64,000 bases of DNA from Acidobacteriota bacterium (GCA_016716435.1 JADJWI010000003.1:434001-498000); one strand, 5' to 3'. Positions 50,423 through 60,579 are shown, counted from the stretch's first letter. The notes: generated by a model from the letters alone, not told the origin. Numbers and translations are program-made.

Positions 50423-51472
50423 CTATTTCACCCAATCGGCGATGAAGACGTTCGTGTCGCCCTCCTTGGCCGCGTTGCGGTTCGAGGCAAAGACGAGCTT
50501 TTTGCCGTCCGGCGAGAACATCGGGAAGCCGTCGAATGTTTCGTTGAAGGTCACCTGCTCGAGTCCCGTGCTGTCCACATTGATCATAGCAAGCTCAAAG
50601 TTTCGCTTCCGCGGGTCCTTGGCAAAATAGTTCGTCGAGAAGATGATCGACTTTCCGTCCGGCGTAAAGAACGGAGCAAATGACGCCGCACCAAGCTTCG
50701 TTATCTGCCGCTTGTTGCTGCCATCGGCATTCATCACCCAGATCTCAAAGTTGTTTGGCTCGATCAGGTCGTTCTTGAGCCTGTCCTTATACCGGGCAAT
50801 CTCGGCCTCGGTCTTCGGGTGATATGCACGGTAAACGATCTGCTTGCCGTCCGGCGAGAAGAAAGGGCCGCCGTCGTAGCCGAGCTCGGTCGTCAGCCGC
50901 TTAACGTTCTTGCCGTTGATGTCCATCGTGTAGATATCAAGGTCGCCGTCGCGGGTCGAGGTGAAGACGATCTTCTTGCCGTTTGGCGAGATGGTCGCTT
51001 CCGCATCATAGCCGGCCTCTTTCGTCAACTGTTTTGGCCGCGAGCCGTCCGCATTGGCGACAAAGATGTCGTAGCTCGGATATATCGCCCAAACATATCC
51101 TTGGGAGAAATCCGGGGCCGTTGGGCAGGCATCGCCGGCCAGATGGGTCGAACCGTAAACGATCTTCTTGCCGTTCTTCTGAAAATACGAGCACGTTGTC
51201 CGGCCCTTGCCGGTCGAGACCATCCGCACGTCCGAGCCGTCGATGTTCATCGTATAGATCTGATCACACTGGCGGCCGTCGCGTTTTGACTGAAAGATCA
51301 GTTTCTTTCCGTCAAATGAAAAATAAGCCTCGGCGTTCTCACCGCCGTTGGTCAGTTGTTTGATATTAGCCAACCGTTTCTCGCCGGGCATCGCGAGCCC
51401 GTTCGTCTGGCCCGCTGCCGACAATGAAAATGAAAGAAGGACAACTGCGACAAATAGTTTTGAGATCATCAT
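50423..51472 (-). CDS. Exported TolB-like WD40/PD40 beta-propeller protein
   Basis: A 349-residue secreted protein. A signal peptide (MMISKLFVAVVLLSFSLSAA) is followed by six or seven PD40-type blades: EAYFSFDGKKLIFQS, GRTTCSYFQKNGKKIVYGST, ATISPNGKKIVFTSTRDGD, GPFFSPDGKQIVYRAYHPK, APFFTPDGKSIIFSTNYF and FPMFSPDGKKLVFASNRN. This is the TolB propeller fold, used in bacteria as envelope scaffolds or protease-like platforms. There is no peptidase domain attached. It is transcribed alone on the minus strand with a terminator. Confidence 0.9.
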   Translation of the reverse strand: MMISKLFVAVVLLSFSLSAAGQTNGLAMPGEKRLANIKQLTNGGENAEAYFSFDGKKLIFQSKRDGRQCDQIYTMNIDGSDVRMVSTGKGRTTCSYFQKNGKKIVYGSTHLAGDACPTAPDFSQGYVWAIYPSYDIFVANADGSRPKQLTKEAGYDAEATISPNGKKIVFTSTRDGDLDIYTMDINGKNVKRLTTELGYDGGPFFSPDGKQIVYRAYHPKTEAEIARYKDRLKNDLIEPNNFEIWVMNADGSNKRQITKLGAASFAPFFTPDGKSIIFSTNYFAKDPRKRNFELAMINVDSTGLEQVTFNETFDGFPMFSPDGKKLVFASNRNAAKEGDTNVFIADWVK

Positions 51473-51651
51473 TATTGTTACAAATCTAGAAAATATTCCG
51501 ATGTTAAAAGTATAACGAATCTGCGAAGAGTGGTCGAAATCATGAAGTACGGTAATTTAAACGGGAAAGCAGCGAGACGCCAAAGACCCATGTCGGAGCC
51601 CGTGCTTCAGGCGCTATTTTCGCTCAATGATCAAAGCCCTCCGCTTTTCGG

Positions 51652-52611
51652 TCAGCGAATGCGGTAATGCTCGATGCCGTCTTTGAGCTCGAGCGCGAGC
51701 TTGCCTTCGGCGTGGGCCATGTCGAGATGGGCGACGGATTCTGAAATGGCGAGAAAACGGTGGACGTCGTGGCCGATGGAGTTTGGGAAAAGCTTCTGGG
51801 CGACCTCAAAGGCATTCGCGCCGCCGCGTCCGGCGAGCGAGATGGTCCGCGCCTGCCGTTCATTTATCGCACGCAGATAGCGGTTAAAGATCTCCTCATA
51901 ATCGGTAACGGGCTCGCCGTGGCCGCCGTAGGTGAGCGTCGGTTTTAGCTCACGCAGGCGTGCGAGGCTGACGAGATATTCCTGCAGCGAGCGGAAGCGG
52001 CGGTCGGGCTCAAGCGGGTCGGGCGAGAGCACGGGATTGGGCGTTATGCGTTTCAGCACGCAATCGCCGCAGACGAGCGTCCGGTCCGCCTCGCGGAAAA
52101 AGGAGCACGAGCCCGGTGTGTGGCCCGGCGTATGGAGCACGCGGAGCGAGCCGGATTCGAACTCAAGCTCCATCTCGTCCTCAAGCGGGCGAAAGCCGCC
52201 GTCCTCAATCGAATCGGTCAGCAGGCTTATCTCTTCATACATCGTCTGCATCTCGTCAAAGACGCTCTCCGGCACGCCCGAACGCATCAGCAGCCGGCGA
52301 TGCTCCTCGCGGGCAAGCCGGCCGAAAAGATGGCCGGTCTCCCAGTCGTGGACGAGTATCTCGGCATCCTTCGCTTCATCGCGGATCGAACGGGCAAGCC
52401 CGCAATGGTCTTCATGAGCGTGGGTCAGCACGATGCGGCGGACATCAGAGAAAAGCATGCCCTCGGCGGCGAGTTTGCGGCGGAGAACCTCGGCCGCCTC
52501 GCGGGTCTTTGGGCCGACGTCGATGAGCGTGACCGGGTCTTCGCGGATGAGATAGACATTGACGTCGCCGACGTAAAATGGTGTTGGGACGGAAAGCGAC
52601 GTGATCTTCAT
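51652..52611 (-). CDS. Metallo-beta-lactamase fold hydrolase
   Basis: A 319-residue MBL-fold enzyme. The zinc site motif THAHEDHCGLA (HxHxDH) is complete, with a further His in HTPGHTPGSCSFF, an Asp in VCGDCVLKR and a His in YGGHGEPVTDY. The C-terminal extension (residues 230-319) is helical, with SIGHDVHRFLAISESVAHLD, as in glyoxalase-II-like and lactonase-type members. The substrate is not decidable. The start at 52611 (MKITSLSVPTPFYVGDVNVY) begins the domain; the longer frame to 53160 crosses the divergent flavoprotein gene and is not used. Confidence 0.92.
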   Translation of the reverse strand: MKITSLSVPTPFYVGDVNVYLIREDPVTLIDVGPKTREAAEVLRRKLAAEGMLFSDVRRIVLTHAHEDHCGLARSIRDEAKDAEILVHDWETGHLFGRLAREEHRRLLMRSGVPESVFDEMQTMYEEISLLTDSIEDGGFRPLEDEMELEFESGSLRVLHTPGHTPGSCSFFREADRTLVCGDCVLKRITPNPVLSPDPLEPDRRFRSLQEYLVSLARLRELKPTLTYGGHGEPVTDYEEIFNRYLRAINERQARTISLAGRGGANAFEVAQKLFPNSIGHDVHRFLAISESVAHLDMAHAEGKLALELKDGIEHYRIR

Positions 52612-52657
52612 AAGGCGGTGCCGTGCCGAAGAGTTATAATAAACGGGCAGCGGCAAT

Positions 52658-53824
52658 ATGAACAAACGGGAAGGCAAAGTGCTGATCGCGGGCGGCGGCC
52701 CGGCGGGTGCGAGCCTGGCCATTCGGCTGGCATCGGCCGGACGCGAGGTTGTGCTAATTGAGCGCGACCGCTTTCCGCGGCACAAGCTTTGCGGCGAATT
52801 TATCTCGCCGGAGTGCTTCGGGCATTTTGCCGAGCTCGGCGTGCTCGAGCCGATGCTCTCGGCCGGCGGCGAGCGGATAACGGAGACGCTCTTTTTTCCT
52901 CTCAGCGGGCGGACGGTGCGGATCCCGGGCCGTGCTTTCGGCGAGCCGGCACTCGGGCTGAGCCGCTCGGCGATGGACGCGATCCTCTTAGATAGAGCCA
53001 GAGCCGTCGGCGTCGAGGTCATCGAAGGAGCGGCGATCGCTTCGGCTCCGGCCGAGCTAGGCGAGCTGCGGGCGATCGATGTCCGGACCGCCGATGGGAC
53101 CCGCGAGATCGCGGCCGACATCTTCATTGACGCGACCGGCCGCGGCAAGGCGCTAGTCAAGGCTTTTCAACGCACGAAGGGCAATGCCAGCGAACGGCCG
53201 GCGAGGCGCTCGAACGGTTTCGTCGCCTTTAAGGCGCATCTCCGCGGCGCCGAGCTTGCCGCGGGCCGCTGCGAGATACATTTCTTCCCCGGCGGCTATG
53301 GCGGTATCAATCGCGTCGAGGGCGGCGCCGTCAATCATTGCTTTCTCGTCCGGAGCGAGGCGGTAAAAAGCGTCGTCGGCCGCGTCGAGGACGTGCTCGA
53401 AAAGCTCGTTTACAAAAATGCCAGTGCGCGAAACGCGCTCATCGATTCAACGGCCGAGATGGACTGGATGGCAGTTTCGTTCGAGGGGTTTGGGCGTTCG
53501 GAACTGAGCTACGGCGAGCGGCTCTTTACCGTCGGCGACGCAGCTTCGTTCATTGATCCATTTACCGGCAGCGGGATGCTGATGGCCATCGAAAGCTCAG
53601 CAGTACTTGCTGAAAGCCTCGCGGCCGCGGCCGACGCGCAGCGGGTTTATGCTGAGCTTTACGCAAAGCGGTTTCGCCGCAGGCTCTTCGTTTGCTCGCT
53701 CCTCAGGAACGCCGCGTTCCGAACTCGAGCTGCCACTTTTGTCTCCGCAGCACTCGGCGGGCTACCATTTGCGGCCGAAGCCCTCGCCAGGCTGACCCGC
53801 CCACAAACCTCCGCCGCCCGTTAA
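52658..53824 (+). CDS. FAD-dependent oxidoreductase, geranylgeranyl-reductase type
   Basis: A 388-residue flavoprotein. The N-terminal VLIAGGGPAGASLAIRLASA is the Rossmann FAD motif with ERDRFPRHKLCGEFISPECF, the catalytic-type C-G-E-F segment found in geranylgeranyl reductases and related hydroxylases. The second FAD motif is VGDAASFIDPFTGSGMLMAI. Members of this group reduce isoprenoids or hydroxylate aromatic compounds. The gene is divergent from the MBL gene (47 bases between starts), which may be co-regulated. No polyketide or isoprenoid synthase is next to it. Confidence 0.88.
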   Translation: MNKREGKVLIAGGGPAGASLAIRLASAGREVVLIERDRFPRHKLCGEFISPECFGHFAELGVLEPMLSAGGERITETLFFPLSGRTVRIPGRAFGEPALGLSRSAMDAILLDRARAVGVEVIEGAAIASAPAELGELRAIDVRTADGTREIAADIFIDATGRGKALVKAFQRTKGNASERPARRSNGFVAFKAHLRGAELAAGRCEIHFFPGGYGGINRVEGGAVNHCFLVRSEAVKSVVGRVEDVLEKLVYKNASARNALIDSTAEMDWMAVSFEGFGRSELSYGERLFTVGDAASFIDPFTGSGMLMAIESSAVLAESLAAAADAQRVYAELYAKRFRRRLFVCSLLRNAAFRTRAATFVSAALGGLPFAAEALARLTRPQTSAAR

Positions 53825-54059
53825 ACCCGCGAAAAAAGACTATTTTGCTTGCCTTAATCCCCAATTTGCGGTAAAAACTACAAAGCAATTCTTAACTTTT
53901 CTGCAACGTGTTGCTTTACGCGCGAAAGTAAAAAGAACTTAGCAAGCTTTGGGCAGCCTATTCCCGCTGATCATTTAGTCCCAAAACCCAAAGCCCGACT
54001 CACACGTAGAAAGGTTCGCAGACATAATTTCGGAAGTTCAGAACAAGGAGAAGATCTCG

Positions 54060-57000
54060 ATGAAAGCAGCTTTTTCAAGGTGTCCGGGGTTATTTACCAA
54101 AGCCCTGTTGACCGCAATAGTTGCGCTATTCAGCGTAGGCCTAGCGATGGGCCAGGCGCAGGCAAACGCCGCCGACCTCGCAGGTGTCGTCGTTGACCCG
54201 AACGGCGCGGTAATTCCGGGTGCGACCGTAACGGCCCGCAACCAGAGCACCGGCATTACGCGTTCGACCACGTCCGGAGACGACGGTTCGTATCGCTTCA
54301 TTGCCCTGCCGCCGGGAGATTATGAGATCTCGTCCGAGGCCTCGACCTTTAAACGCGTTACCATCTCGCCCGTGAAGTTGACGGTCGGACAAAGCGCAAC
54401 GTTGAGAATAAGCATGGAGATCGGCGCCGAGGACATAACGGTCACCGTTACGGGCGAATCGGTCGAGCTGATCGAAACTTCGCGGACGACCGTTTCGACC
54501 ACGATCGACCAGACACGCATCCAGAATCTTCCGATCAATGAACGAAGCGCGACCGGTTTTGCTCTGACCATTTCGACGGTCGGACGCGACAACGGCCGCC
54601 CGGTCGGACCGGCCCCGACATCGGGACTCAACATCGGCGGCCAGCGCGGACGCTCGACGCTGGTGCAGGTCGATGGAGCCGACTTTACGGATAACTCGAT
54701 CAACGCCGCCCGCACGACCGTTTCGCAGGAGGCGGTGCAGGAATATCAGGTGACGACGAACTCCTACATGCCGGAGTTTGGCCGTGCGACTGGCGGTATC
54801 GTCAACGTCGTGACCAAGAGCGGAACGAATGACTTTCGCGGAAACGTATTCGGCTATTTGCGACACAAGTCCATACAATCGCGTAATGCGTTCGCTCCGG
54901 TCATCGACGGCGACCCGACCAAAAAGCCGCCTTACACACGGGCACAGTACGGCTTTACCTTCGGCGGACCGTTGCTAAAGGAAAGGACCTTCTTCTTTGC
55001 TTCATTTGAACAGCGCCGAAGACAGGAGTCGGGCTTCTTCACCGGCGATATCGTCGGCGGAGCTACCTCGAGTGTGACGATCGGTGCTCCGTTCCTGCCG
55101 GTCTCGCAGACCTTTACCAACCTGACACCGGCACAGGTCTCATATATTCAAACGACGCTCGGGACAAGTCCCTCGACCGCGATCGCTTATGCACACTTTG
55201 CCTCGATCGGCGGTCAAACGGCGCTGAACGGCGCAAGTACGCTTATCAACTTTCTGCCCGGCATCGGCGTTCCGCAGGGACAGCCGGTCGGGCAGCGATT
55301 CCTACTGTCCGGAGCGCCGGTACCGCTTACACGCAACGCCGATGGCGAGTTTGTCGCCTTCCGTCCGCTTAATCAACTCCGGCGCATCTTCCCTATCTCT
55401 GAGGCGTCGACCTTTTCCTCGGTCCGGCTTGACCACCTGATCCAAACCGGCCATCAGCTTTCGCTCCGGCTTGGCTACAACCCCGGAACGATCAACGGCA
55501 TTCAGGACGAATCGCAGAACCAGACGCTCGGTCAGAACGACTATTCGCGAACCGGTATCCAGGAGATAAAGGACACGTCCTTCTCGGCCTCGCTTGCGAG
55601 CGTGCTTCCGAACAATCTGGTTAACGAGGCATACTTCAGCTTTGGCCGCCGCAAGGCAAATTTTGATTCGCAGGTTCCGAGCGTTGCCCACCAGATCGCC
55701 GGAACGGGCTTCATCGGCTCGAATCCATTCTCGCCGGTGTCGAGAGTTGAGACGCGTTTCCAGATCCGCGACAATCTGACCTGGGCGACCGGAAGCCACA
55801 TCTTTAAGTTTGGCGGCGACGTAAACTGGATCGGCGGAGAAGCCAGGTTCGACCTTAACTTCCCGGGCCTTTACAACTTTAGCCAGCAGGCTTGCGGCGG
55901 CCTGATCCCCGGCTGTGCGGGACCGGCATTTACTCCGATCCAGACCTATGGACTCGGCTTCCCGAGCGTCTTTATCCAGGGCTTCGGCGATCCGAACAGT
56001 ACGCTCAAGAACAGGCCGATCGCCTTCTTTGCCCAAGACACCTGGAAGCTCTTCCGCAATTTCACACTCAACTACGGCATCCGCTACGACGTTGAACTAA
56101 CCGATGAGTATGATCCGGTACCCTTCACGGATCCGCTTACGGGGATCACGCTCACGGCCGCTGATGTTCAGACGGCGCAGGATGCTCTCAACGTAACGCA
56201 GGGCTTCCCGCGTGATACGAACAACTGGGCGCCTCGTGTCGGCTTTGCCTGGGACGTTTTCAACAACGGCCGAACCGTTATCCGCGGTGCGGGCGGAATG
56301 TTCTATGACCACCCGCTGCTGGCGGTTGCCTTTAACTCGGACATCGCCGACGGCTCGCAGCAGCAGCAGGCGACGCTTCTTCCGATCGGCGGCCCTTCGC
56401 CGACGGGGCTCTTTAACGCCTGGCAAGTATTCCACGGAACGGTCTGCGGCGTTCAGGGTTCGGTTCCGGCGATCTGCGGTGCGGCCGTCACACCGGGCGT
56501 GGCCTCTTCGGCTCGCTACCAGTTTGGCTACCAGCGGTTCGATTCGAGCACCTTTACAGGTTTTGGGCCGGTGCTTCCCTTTACGCTTCACGTAGGCAAA
56601 GACTTCGAATATCCGTATGCCTTCCAGGGCAATCTCGGCATTGAGCAGGTCATCGGCAAGGACATGGTCCTTTCGGCGAGCTACATCACTGTCAACGCCC
56701 GGCACCTTGCTCACCCGCAGGATGTGAACAACGTTGACACCAACGCGATGCGCGAGAACTTCCGCCGATTTGCCATCAACAACCCGGCATTCCCGACCTG
56801 TACTACGGCAACGCCGAACGCACCAGGGTGCTTCCCGCCGAACCTTTCGACGGCGGCGTTCTTCCCGATGCCGACCTCGAACAACGCACTCTTTACGGTC
56901 CTTTTGCCGGGCCTCGTTGCCGTCAACAACACGACCGGCCAGCGGTTCGTCAGCCCCGTAGCGGCAAACTACTTCCGCCGCCTCGGCCCGAACTACTTCT

Positions 57001-57836
57001 TCGTCTCGTCGGTCACGGGCGGTGCGATCAACAAGGCGACATTCGACGGTCTGCTTGCCGGAACGGTCCGCACGCCGGGCCCGATCAATGCCTATGCGGA
57101 CGTCAACGCTCAGCTATCGGATGCGAATTCGTTCTACAACGCTCTGAACGTAGAGCTGAAGAAGCGTTTTTCGAGCAACGTCCAGTTCTATGCGACCTAT
57201 ACCTGGTCGCATGCGATCGACTTCTCATCCGACCTGCAAACGCTCCTGAAGCCGCAGGATAACCTTGATTTCCGTGCTGAGAAATCGGATTCGCTCTTTG
57301 ACCAGCGTCACCGGTTCGTCTTCAGCGGTGTCTTTGGTGCACCGGATAGCTGGCGGAGCGGAAACGGCTTCTTGCGTTTCCTTCACGGCTTCCAGTTTGC
57401 TCCGATCGTCGAGTATGGTTCGGGCCGTCCGTTCAACATCCTCGCCGTCGGCGATGCGAACGGCGACTTCCAGAGCACCAACGAACGGCCGACGGTCCGT
57501 CCGGACGGTTCTCTTTGCCAGACGGGCCTCGACCCCAATTGCCAGACCGGCATTTTCCCGGCAAACGGAAATCTCGGCCGCAACATGGGCCTGACCGATA
57601 ATTATTTCTCGGTCGATGCCCGCCTTTCGCGTCGGATAAACTTTGGCGAACGTTTCAGCCTTGATGTCATCGGTGAAGTATTCAATATGTTCAACCGATT
57701 CAATGAGGCGGCAGCCAATCCGTTCTATCAGGTGGTAAATGCGACCGGCATTCGCCGCGGCAGCAAGTACGGAAGTGAATCGACCTCGGCTTACGACCCG
57801 CGGCAGTTCCAGATCGGACTGCGGCTCAACTTCTAA
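54060..57836 (+). CDS. TonB-dependent receptor, Oar-like
   Basis: A 1258-residue outer-membrane receptor of the acidobacterial Oar type. A signal peptide (about 1-38) is followed by a carboxypeptidase regulatory-like domain (ADLAGVVVDPNGAVIPGATV, residues 38-120), a TonB plug (TVSQEAVQEYQVTTNSYMPE, FGRATGGIVNVVTKSGTNDF) and a long beta-barrel ending FQIGLRLNF, the Phe-terminated sorting signal. The usual cargo of this type is large organic molecules such as glycans or peptides, but no substrate gene is nearby. AAGGAGAAGATCTCG lies before the ATG, a good ribosome site. A 235-base region lies upstream and a terminator follows. No TonB or ExbBD genes are in the window. Confidence 0.95.
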   Translation: MKAAFSRCPGLFTKALLTAIVALFSVGLAMGQAQANAADLAGVVVDPNGAVIPGATVTARNQSTGITRSTTSGDDGSYRFIALPPGDYEISSEASTFKRVTISPVKLTVGQSATLRISMEIGAEDITVTVTGESVELIETSRTTVSTTIDQTRIQNLPINERSATGFALTISTVGRDNGRPVGPAPTSGLNIGGQRGRSTLVQVDGADFTDNSINAARTTVSQEAVQEYQVTTNSYMPEFGRATGGIVNVVTKSGTNDFRGNVFGYLRHKSIQSRNAFAPVIDGDPTKKPPYTRAQYGFTFGGPLLKERTFFFASFEQRRRQESGFFTGDIVGGATSSVTIGAPFLPVSQTFTNLTPAQVSYIQTTLGTSPSTAIAYAHFASIGGQTALNGASTLINFLPGIGVPQGQPVGQRFLLSGAPVPLTRNADGEFVAFRPLNQLRRIFPISEASTFSSVRLDHLIQTGHQLSLRLGYNPGTINGIQDESQNQTLGQNDYSRTGIQEIKDTSFSASLASVLPNNLVNEAYFSFGRRKANFDSQVPSVAHQIAGTGFIGSNPFSPVSRVETRFQIRDNLTWATGSHIFKFGGDVNWIGGEARFDLNFPGLYNFSQQACGGLIPGCAGPAFTPIQTYGLGFPSVFIQGFGDPNSTLKNRPIAFFAQDTWKLFRNFTLNYGIRYDVELTDEYDPVPFTDPLTGITLTAADVQTAQDALNVTQGFPRDTNNWAPRVGFAWDVFNNGRTVIRGAGGMFYDHPLLAVAFNSDIADGSQQQQATLLPIGGPSPTGLFNAWQVFHGTVCGVQGSVPAICGAAVTPGVASSARYQFGYQRFDSSTFTGFGPVLPFTLHVGKDFEYPYAFQGNLGIEQVIGKDMVLSASYITVNARHLAHPQDVNNVDTNAMRENFRRFAINNPAFPTCTTATPNAPGCFPPNLSTAAFFPMPTSNNALFTVLLPGLVAVNNTTGQRFVSPVAANYFRRLGPNYFFVSSVTGGAINKATFDGLLAGTVRTPGPINAYADVNAQLSDANSFYNALNVELKKRFSSNVQFYATYTWSHAIDFSSDLQTLLKPQDNLDFRAEKSDSLFDQRHRFVFSGVFGAPDSWRSGNGFLRFLHGFQFAPIVEYGSGRPFNILAVGDANGDFQSTNERPTVRPDGSLCQTGLDPNCQTGIFPANGNLGRNMGLTDNYFSVDARLSRRINFGERFSLDVIGEVFNMFNRFNEAAANPFYQVVNATGIRRGSKYGSESTSAYDPRQFQIGLRLNF

Positions 57837-57857
57837 ACTCGAAAGGTGTAGAAGACA

Positions 57858-57890
57858 AAGAGAGGCTGTCGCTTGCGGCGGCCTCTTTTT
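57858..57890 (+). terminator. Rho-independent terminator after the TonB receptor gene
   Basis: An imperfect stem around GAGGC/GCCTC with inner GC pairs (57862-57885) is followed by TTTTT. It lies 22 bases past the stop. Confidence 0.75.
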
Positions 57891-57935
57891 CATTTCGACT
57901 ATTCGTTCCCGAAGGCGGCGGTCTATAATCCTTGC

Positions 57936-58889
57936 GTGCAGGCAGGGCGTAAAGAGCTAAAGCGTTTGGCGATCGAGGCGGGTTTTGACCTCGCGGGCGT
58001 TGCACGTGCCGGAGCGCTTAGCGAGGCACACGATCGGCTTCTCGAATGGCTTGGCCGCGGCAATCACGCCGAAATGGCGTGGATGGCGCGCGAGCCCGAA
58101 AAGCGAAGCGACCCGCGGCTGCTTTTTCCCGGAGCAAAAACGGTGCTTTCCGTTGCGCTCAACTACTACACACCTCACACGCACTCCGCGGCACCCGATG
58201 CCGGCAAGATCTCACGCTATGCCTGGGGCGATGATTACCACGAAGTTTTGAAGGACAAGCTCATCACCCTGCTCGACCGGATCAAGGCCGAGTTTCCGGG
58301 AGCAGACGGCAAGGCGTGCGTCGATACGGCACCGGTACTCGAGAAGGCCTGGGCCGCGGCCGCGGGGCTCGGCTGGATCGGCAAGCACACTAACCTCATC
58401 ACGCGAGAGCTGGGCTCATGGGTCTTTCTCGGCGAACTGATACTCGACATCGAAGCAGACAGCTACGACGAGCGGGCCGAGGACCATTGCGGCACATGCA
58501 CCGCGTGCATCGATGCCTGCCCGACGGGTGCGATCACCGAGCCTTACGTCGTCGATTCGAACCTCTGCATCTCGTATGCAACCATCGAGCACCGCGGCGA
58601 TGAATTTCCCGAATCGGTCGCCGACCGGCTCGATGACTGGCTTTACGGCTGCGATATTTGCCAGGAAGTTTGCCCCTGGAACCGCTTTGAGCAGCCGACC
58701 GCAGAAAAACGCTTCGAGCCCCGCAAAAATGAGACCGCTTTACCGTTCAATGAAATATTGGCGATGACGCCCGAGAGCTATGCCGAGCGCTTTCGCGGAA
58801 GCGCGATAAAGCGTGCAAAGCTCCCGGGCCTTAAGCGCAATGCAATGCAGCTTAATAAGGACAAAGAGAAAGATGAACTCGAAAAGTGA
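57936..58889 (+). CDS. queG: Epoxyqueuosine reductase
   Basis: A cobalamin-dependent enzyme that reduces epoxyqueuosine to queuosine in tRNA. The 317-residue protein has the catalytic Asp130 (ACVDTAPVLEKAWA) and two [4Fe-4S] clusters: CGTCTACIDACPTGAI (Cys185, 188, 191, 195) and YGCDICQEVCPWN (Cys239, 242, 246) with Cys211. It starts at GTG 57936 (MQAGRKELKRLAIEAGFDLA), which begins the family's N-terminus; the frame is open to 57873. The following small gene overlaps its 3' end by 17 bases, so they are co-transcribed. Confidence 0.94.
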   Translation: MQAGRKELKRLAIEAGFDLAGVARAGALSEAHDRLLEWLGRGNHAEMAWMAREPEKRSDPRLLFPGAKTVLSVALNYYTPHTHSAAPDAGKISRYAWGDDYHEVLKDKLITLLDRIKAEFPGADGKACVDTAPVLEKAWAAAAGLGWIGKHTNLITRELGSWVFLGELILDIEADSYDERAEDHCGTCTACIDACPTGAITEPYVVDSNLCISYATIEHRGDEFPESVADRLDDWLYGCDICQEVCPWNRFEQPTAEKRFEPRKNETALPFNEILAMTPESYAERFRGSAIKRAKLPGLKRNAMQLNKDKEKDELEK

Positions 58890-59544
58890 CCTTATCCCAA
58901 ATCTCCACCGCAGTTTTATTGTGGCTGCAATTCTCGTCTCGGCGTTTGCGGCCGGCACTTACGCCCAAACGCCCGCAAAGTCCGACGAGGCGAAAGCGAA
59001 AGCCGAGCTTCAGGAACTGCTCGACCTTCAGGCAAAGCTTCTGCGGATCGCTCGCGAGGACTACGAGAAAGAACCCCACAAGAGCTTCTTCAAGGCCAAT
59101 GAGGCGAAGATCACCTACAGCGAACCCGCGGCCGAGTACTATGTCCGCTCCGAGCTCTTTTGGAAGCTTGAAGAGAAATACAAAGGTTCAAGAATCGGCG
59201 ATGACATTGCCTGGGAAGCGGCTAAGAATCCGCTGCCCGGCGAATGCGAGGGGTATCTTAACTGTAATTTTTACGTTACGCGGATAACGCTCGGCGAGTA
59301 TCTTTCGCGGTATCCTTCGGGCCTGCAAAAAGACGTCGTCATGCTCGAACTAAAGCAATATTTCGCAAGCATTGCCGATGAAGCAAAGAGCCCGGCAAGC
59401 TACACACCGCCGGAAGACGCCAGCGAAAAGGCCGAGGTCGCAAAGCTGCTTGGCGAGTTTGACGCGATCCTGAAAAAGGTCGAGCACCCGGATAAAGCGG
59501 CGGTCCTGGCGGACATCAAGCGGATCGCGGACGCCTTTAAGTAG
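58873..59544 (+). CDS. Exported helical protein of unknown function
   Basis: A 223-residue protein with a signal peptide (MNSKSDLIPNLHRSFIVAAI, cleaved near GTYA|Q) and an all-alpha mature part with Lys/Glu/Ala-rich helices (SDEAKAKAELQELLDLQAKL, ASEKAEVAKLLGEFDAILKK). Two cysteines (GECEGYLNCNF) could form a disulfide. No family is recognised. It overlaps queG by 17 bases, and moaA follows after 45 bases, so all three may be on one transcript. Confidence 0.78.
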   Translation: MNSKSDLIPNLHRSFIVAAILVSAFAAGTYAQTPAKSDEAKAKAELQELLDLQAKLLRIAREDYEKEPHKSFFKANEAKITYSEPAAEYYVRSELFWKLEEKYKGSRIGDDIAWEAAKNPLPGECEGYLNCNFYVTRITLGEYLSRYPSGLQKDVVMLELKQYFASIADEAKSPASYTPPEDASEKAEVAKLLGEFDAILKKVEHPDKAAVLADIKRIADAFK

Positions 59545-59589
59545 GGCAGCCGGCCAAGGCATCATCTTGATTGTTGTATCATTAAGGTG

Positions 59590-60579
59590 ATGCTGAGAGA
59601 TGCCCACAACCGGACGATACGCGATCTTCGGATCTCGCTTACCGATCGGTGCAACTTTCGGTGTTTTTACTGCCTGCCGCACGGCGAACCGGCCTGGGCA
59701 AAGCGCGAAACGCTGCTCACCTTTGAAGAGATCACGCGGCTTTCTGCGATCTTTGTTTCGCTCGGTATCGAGAAAATAAGGCTAACCGGGGGCGAACCGC
59801 TCATCCGCCGCGACGTCCCGGTGCTCGTCAAGATGCTTTCGGGCTTGAAGCCGCAGCTCCGCGACCTTGCGCTCACAACCAACGGCTACGACTTCGAGCG
59901 CTACGCCGCCGACCTGAAAACTGCCGGCCTCGACCGCGTCACATTCAGCCTCGACAGCGTCCGCCCCGAACGCTTTCACGAGATAACCGGCTCGGATTCA
60001 CTCGGCCGCGTTCTTTCATCTATCGAGACGGCCAAGAGGCTCGGCTTTCATCCAGTAAAGGTCAACGCCGTCATCGTCCGCGGGCGTAATGATGACGAGG
60101 TCGCCGAACTCGCAGGCTTCGCTCGCGAGAACGATGTATCGATGCGTTTCATCGAGTATATGCCGCTTGATTCGGGCCGGGAATGGGACCGCTCGCTGGT
60201 AGTTTCGGGGCGTGAGATACGCGAGAGGATCGAAAGCGAATTTCCGCTTGAGCTGAAAGAGCCCTCGCGGGGAAGCGAGACGGCGTGGAAGTTCCGCTTT
60301 GCCGATGGCTCGCCCGGCGAGGTCGGCATCATCGCTCCGGTAACGGAGATGTTCTGCGGCCAATGTTCCCGCATCCGCCTAACCGCCGATGGGCAGCTCC
60401 GCACCTGCCTTTTCTCAACTAAGGAACACGACCTGCTCGGGCCGCTCCGCTCCGGCATTAGTGACGATGAGATCGCCGACGTGATCAAGGCCGCCGCTCT
60501 GAAAAAAGAACCCCGCCATTACATCAACGACCCCGGCTTCATCCAACCCGACCGGACAATGAGTTTTATTGGGGGATAG
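59590..60579 (+). CDS. moaA: GTP 3',8-cyclase (molybdenum cofactor biosynthesis)
   Basis: MoaA is a radical-SAM enzyme that starts molybdenum cofactor synthesis by converting GTP to 3',8-cyclo-GTP. The N-terminal cluster is Cys21, 25 and 28 (TDRCNFRCFYCLP); the second, substrate-binding cluster is Cys256, Cys259 and Cys273 (MFCGQCSRIRLTADGQLRTC). SAM-binding LTGGEPLIRRDV and the C-terminal Gly-Gly tail (MSFIGG) needed for activity are present. The 329-residue length is normal. I use ATG 59590 although a GTG lies three bases upstream. No other moa, mob or mog genes are in the window, so the pathway is dispersed. Confidence 0.96.
   Translation: MLRDAHNRTIRDLRISLTDRCNFRCFYCLPHGEPAWAKRETLLTFEEITRLSAIFVSLGIEKIRLTGGEPLIRRDVPVLVKMLSGLKPQLRDLALTTNGYDFERYAADLKTAGLDRVTFSLDSVRPERFHEITGSDSLGRVLSSIETAKRLGFHPVKVNAVIVRGRNDDEVAELAGFARENDVSMRFIEYMPLDSGREWDRSLVVSGREIRERIESEFPLELKEPSRGSETAWKFRFADGSPGEVGIIAPVTEMFCGQCSRIRLTADGQLRTCLFSTKEHDLLGPLRSGISDDEIADVIKAAALKKEPRHYINDPGFIQPDRTMSFIGG

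Noticed and set aside
51652..53160. A 502-codon minus-strand frame starting at 53160
   Set aside because: Residues before 52611 are the antisense of the flavoprotein gene; the metallo-beta-lactamase domain starts at 52611.
53825..54059. Promoter of the TonB receptor gene
   Set aside because: Several AT-rich hexamers are possible, but none with a clear 16-18 bp spacing stood out.
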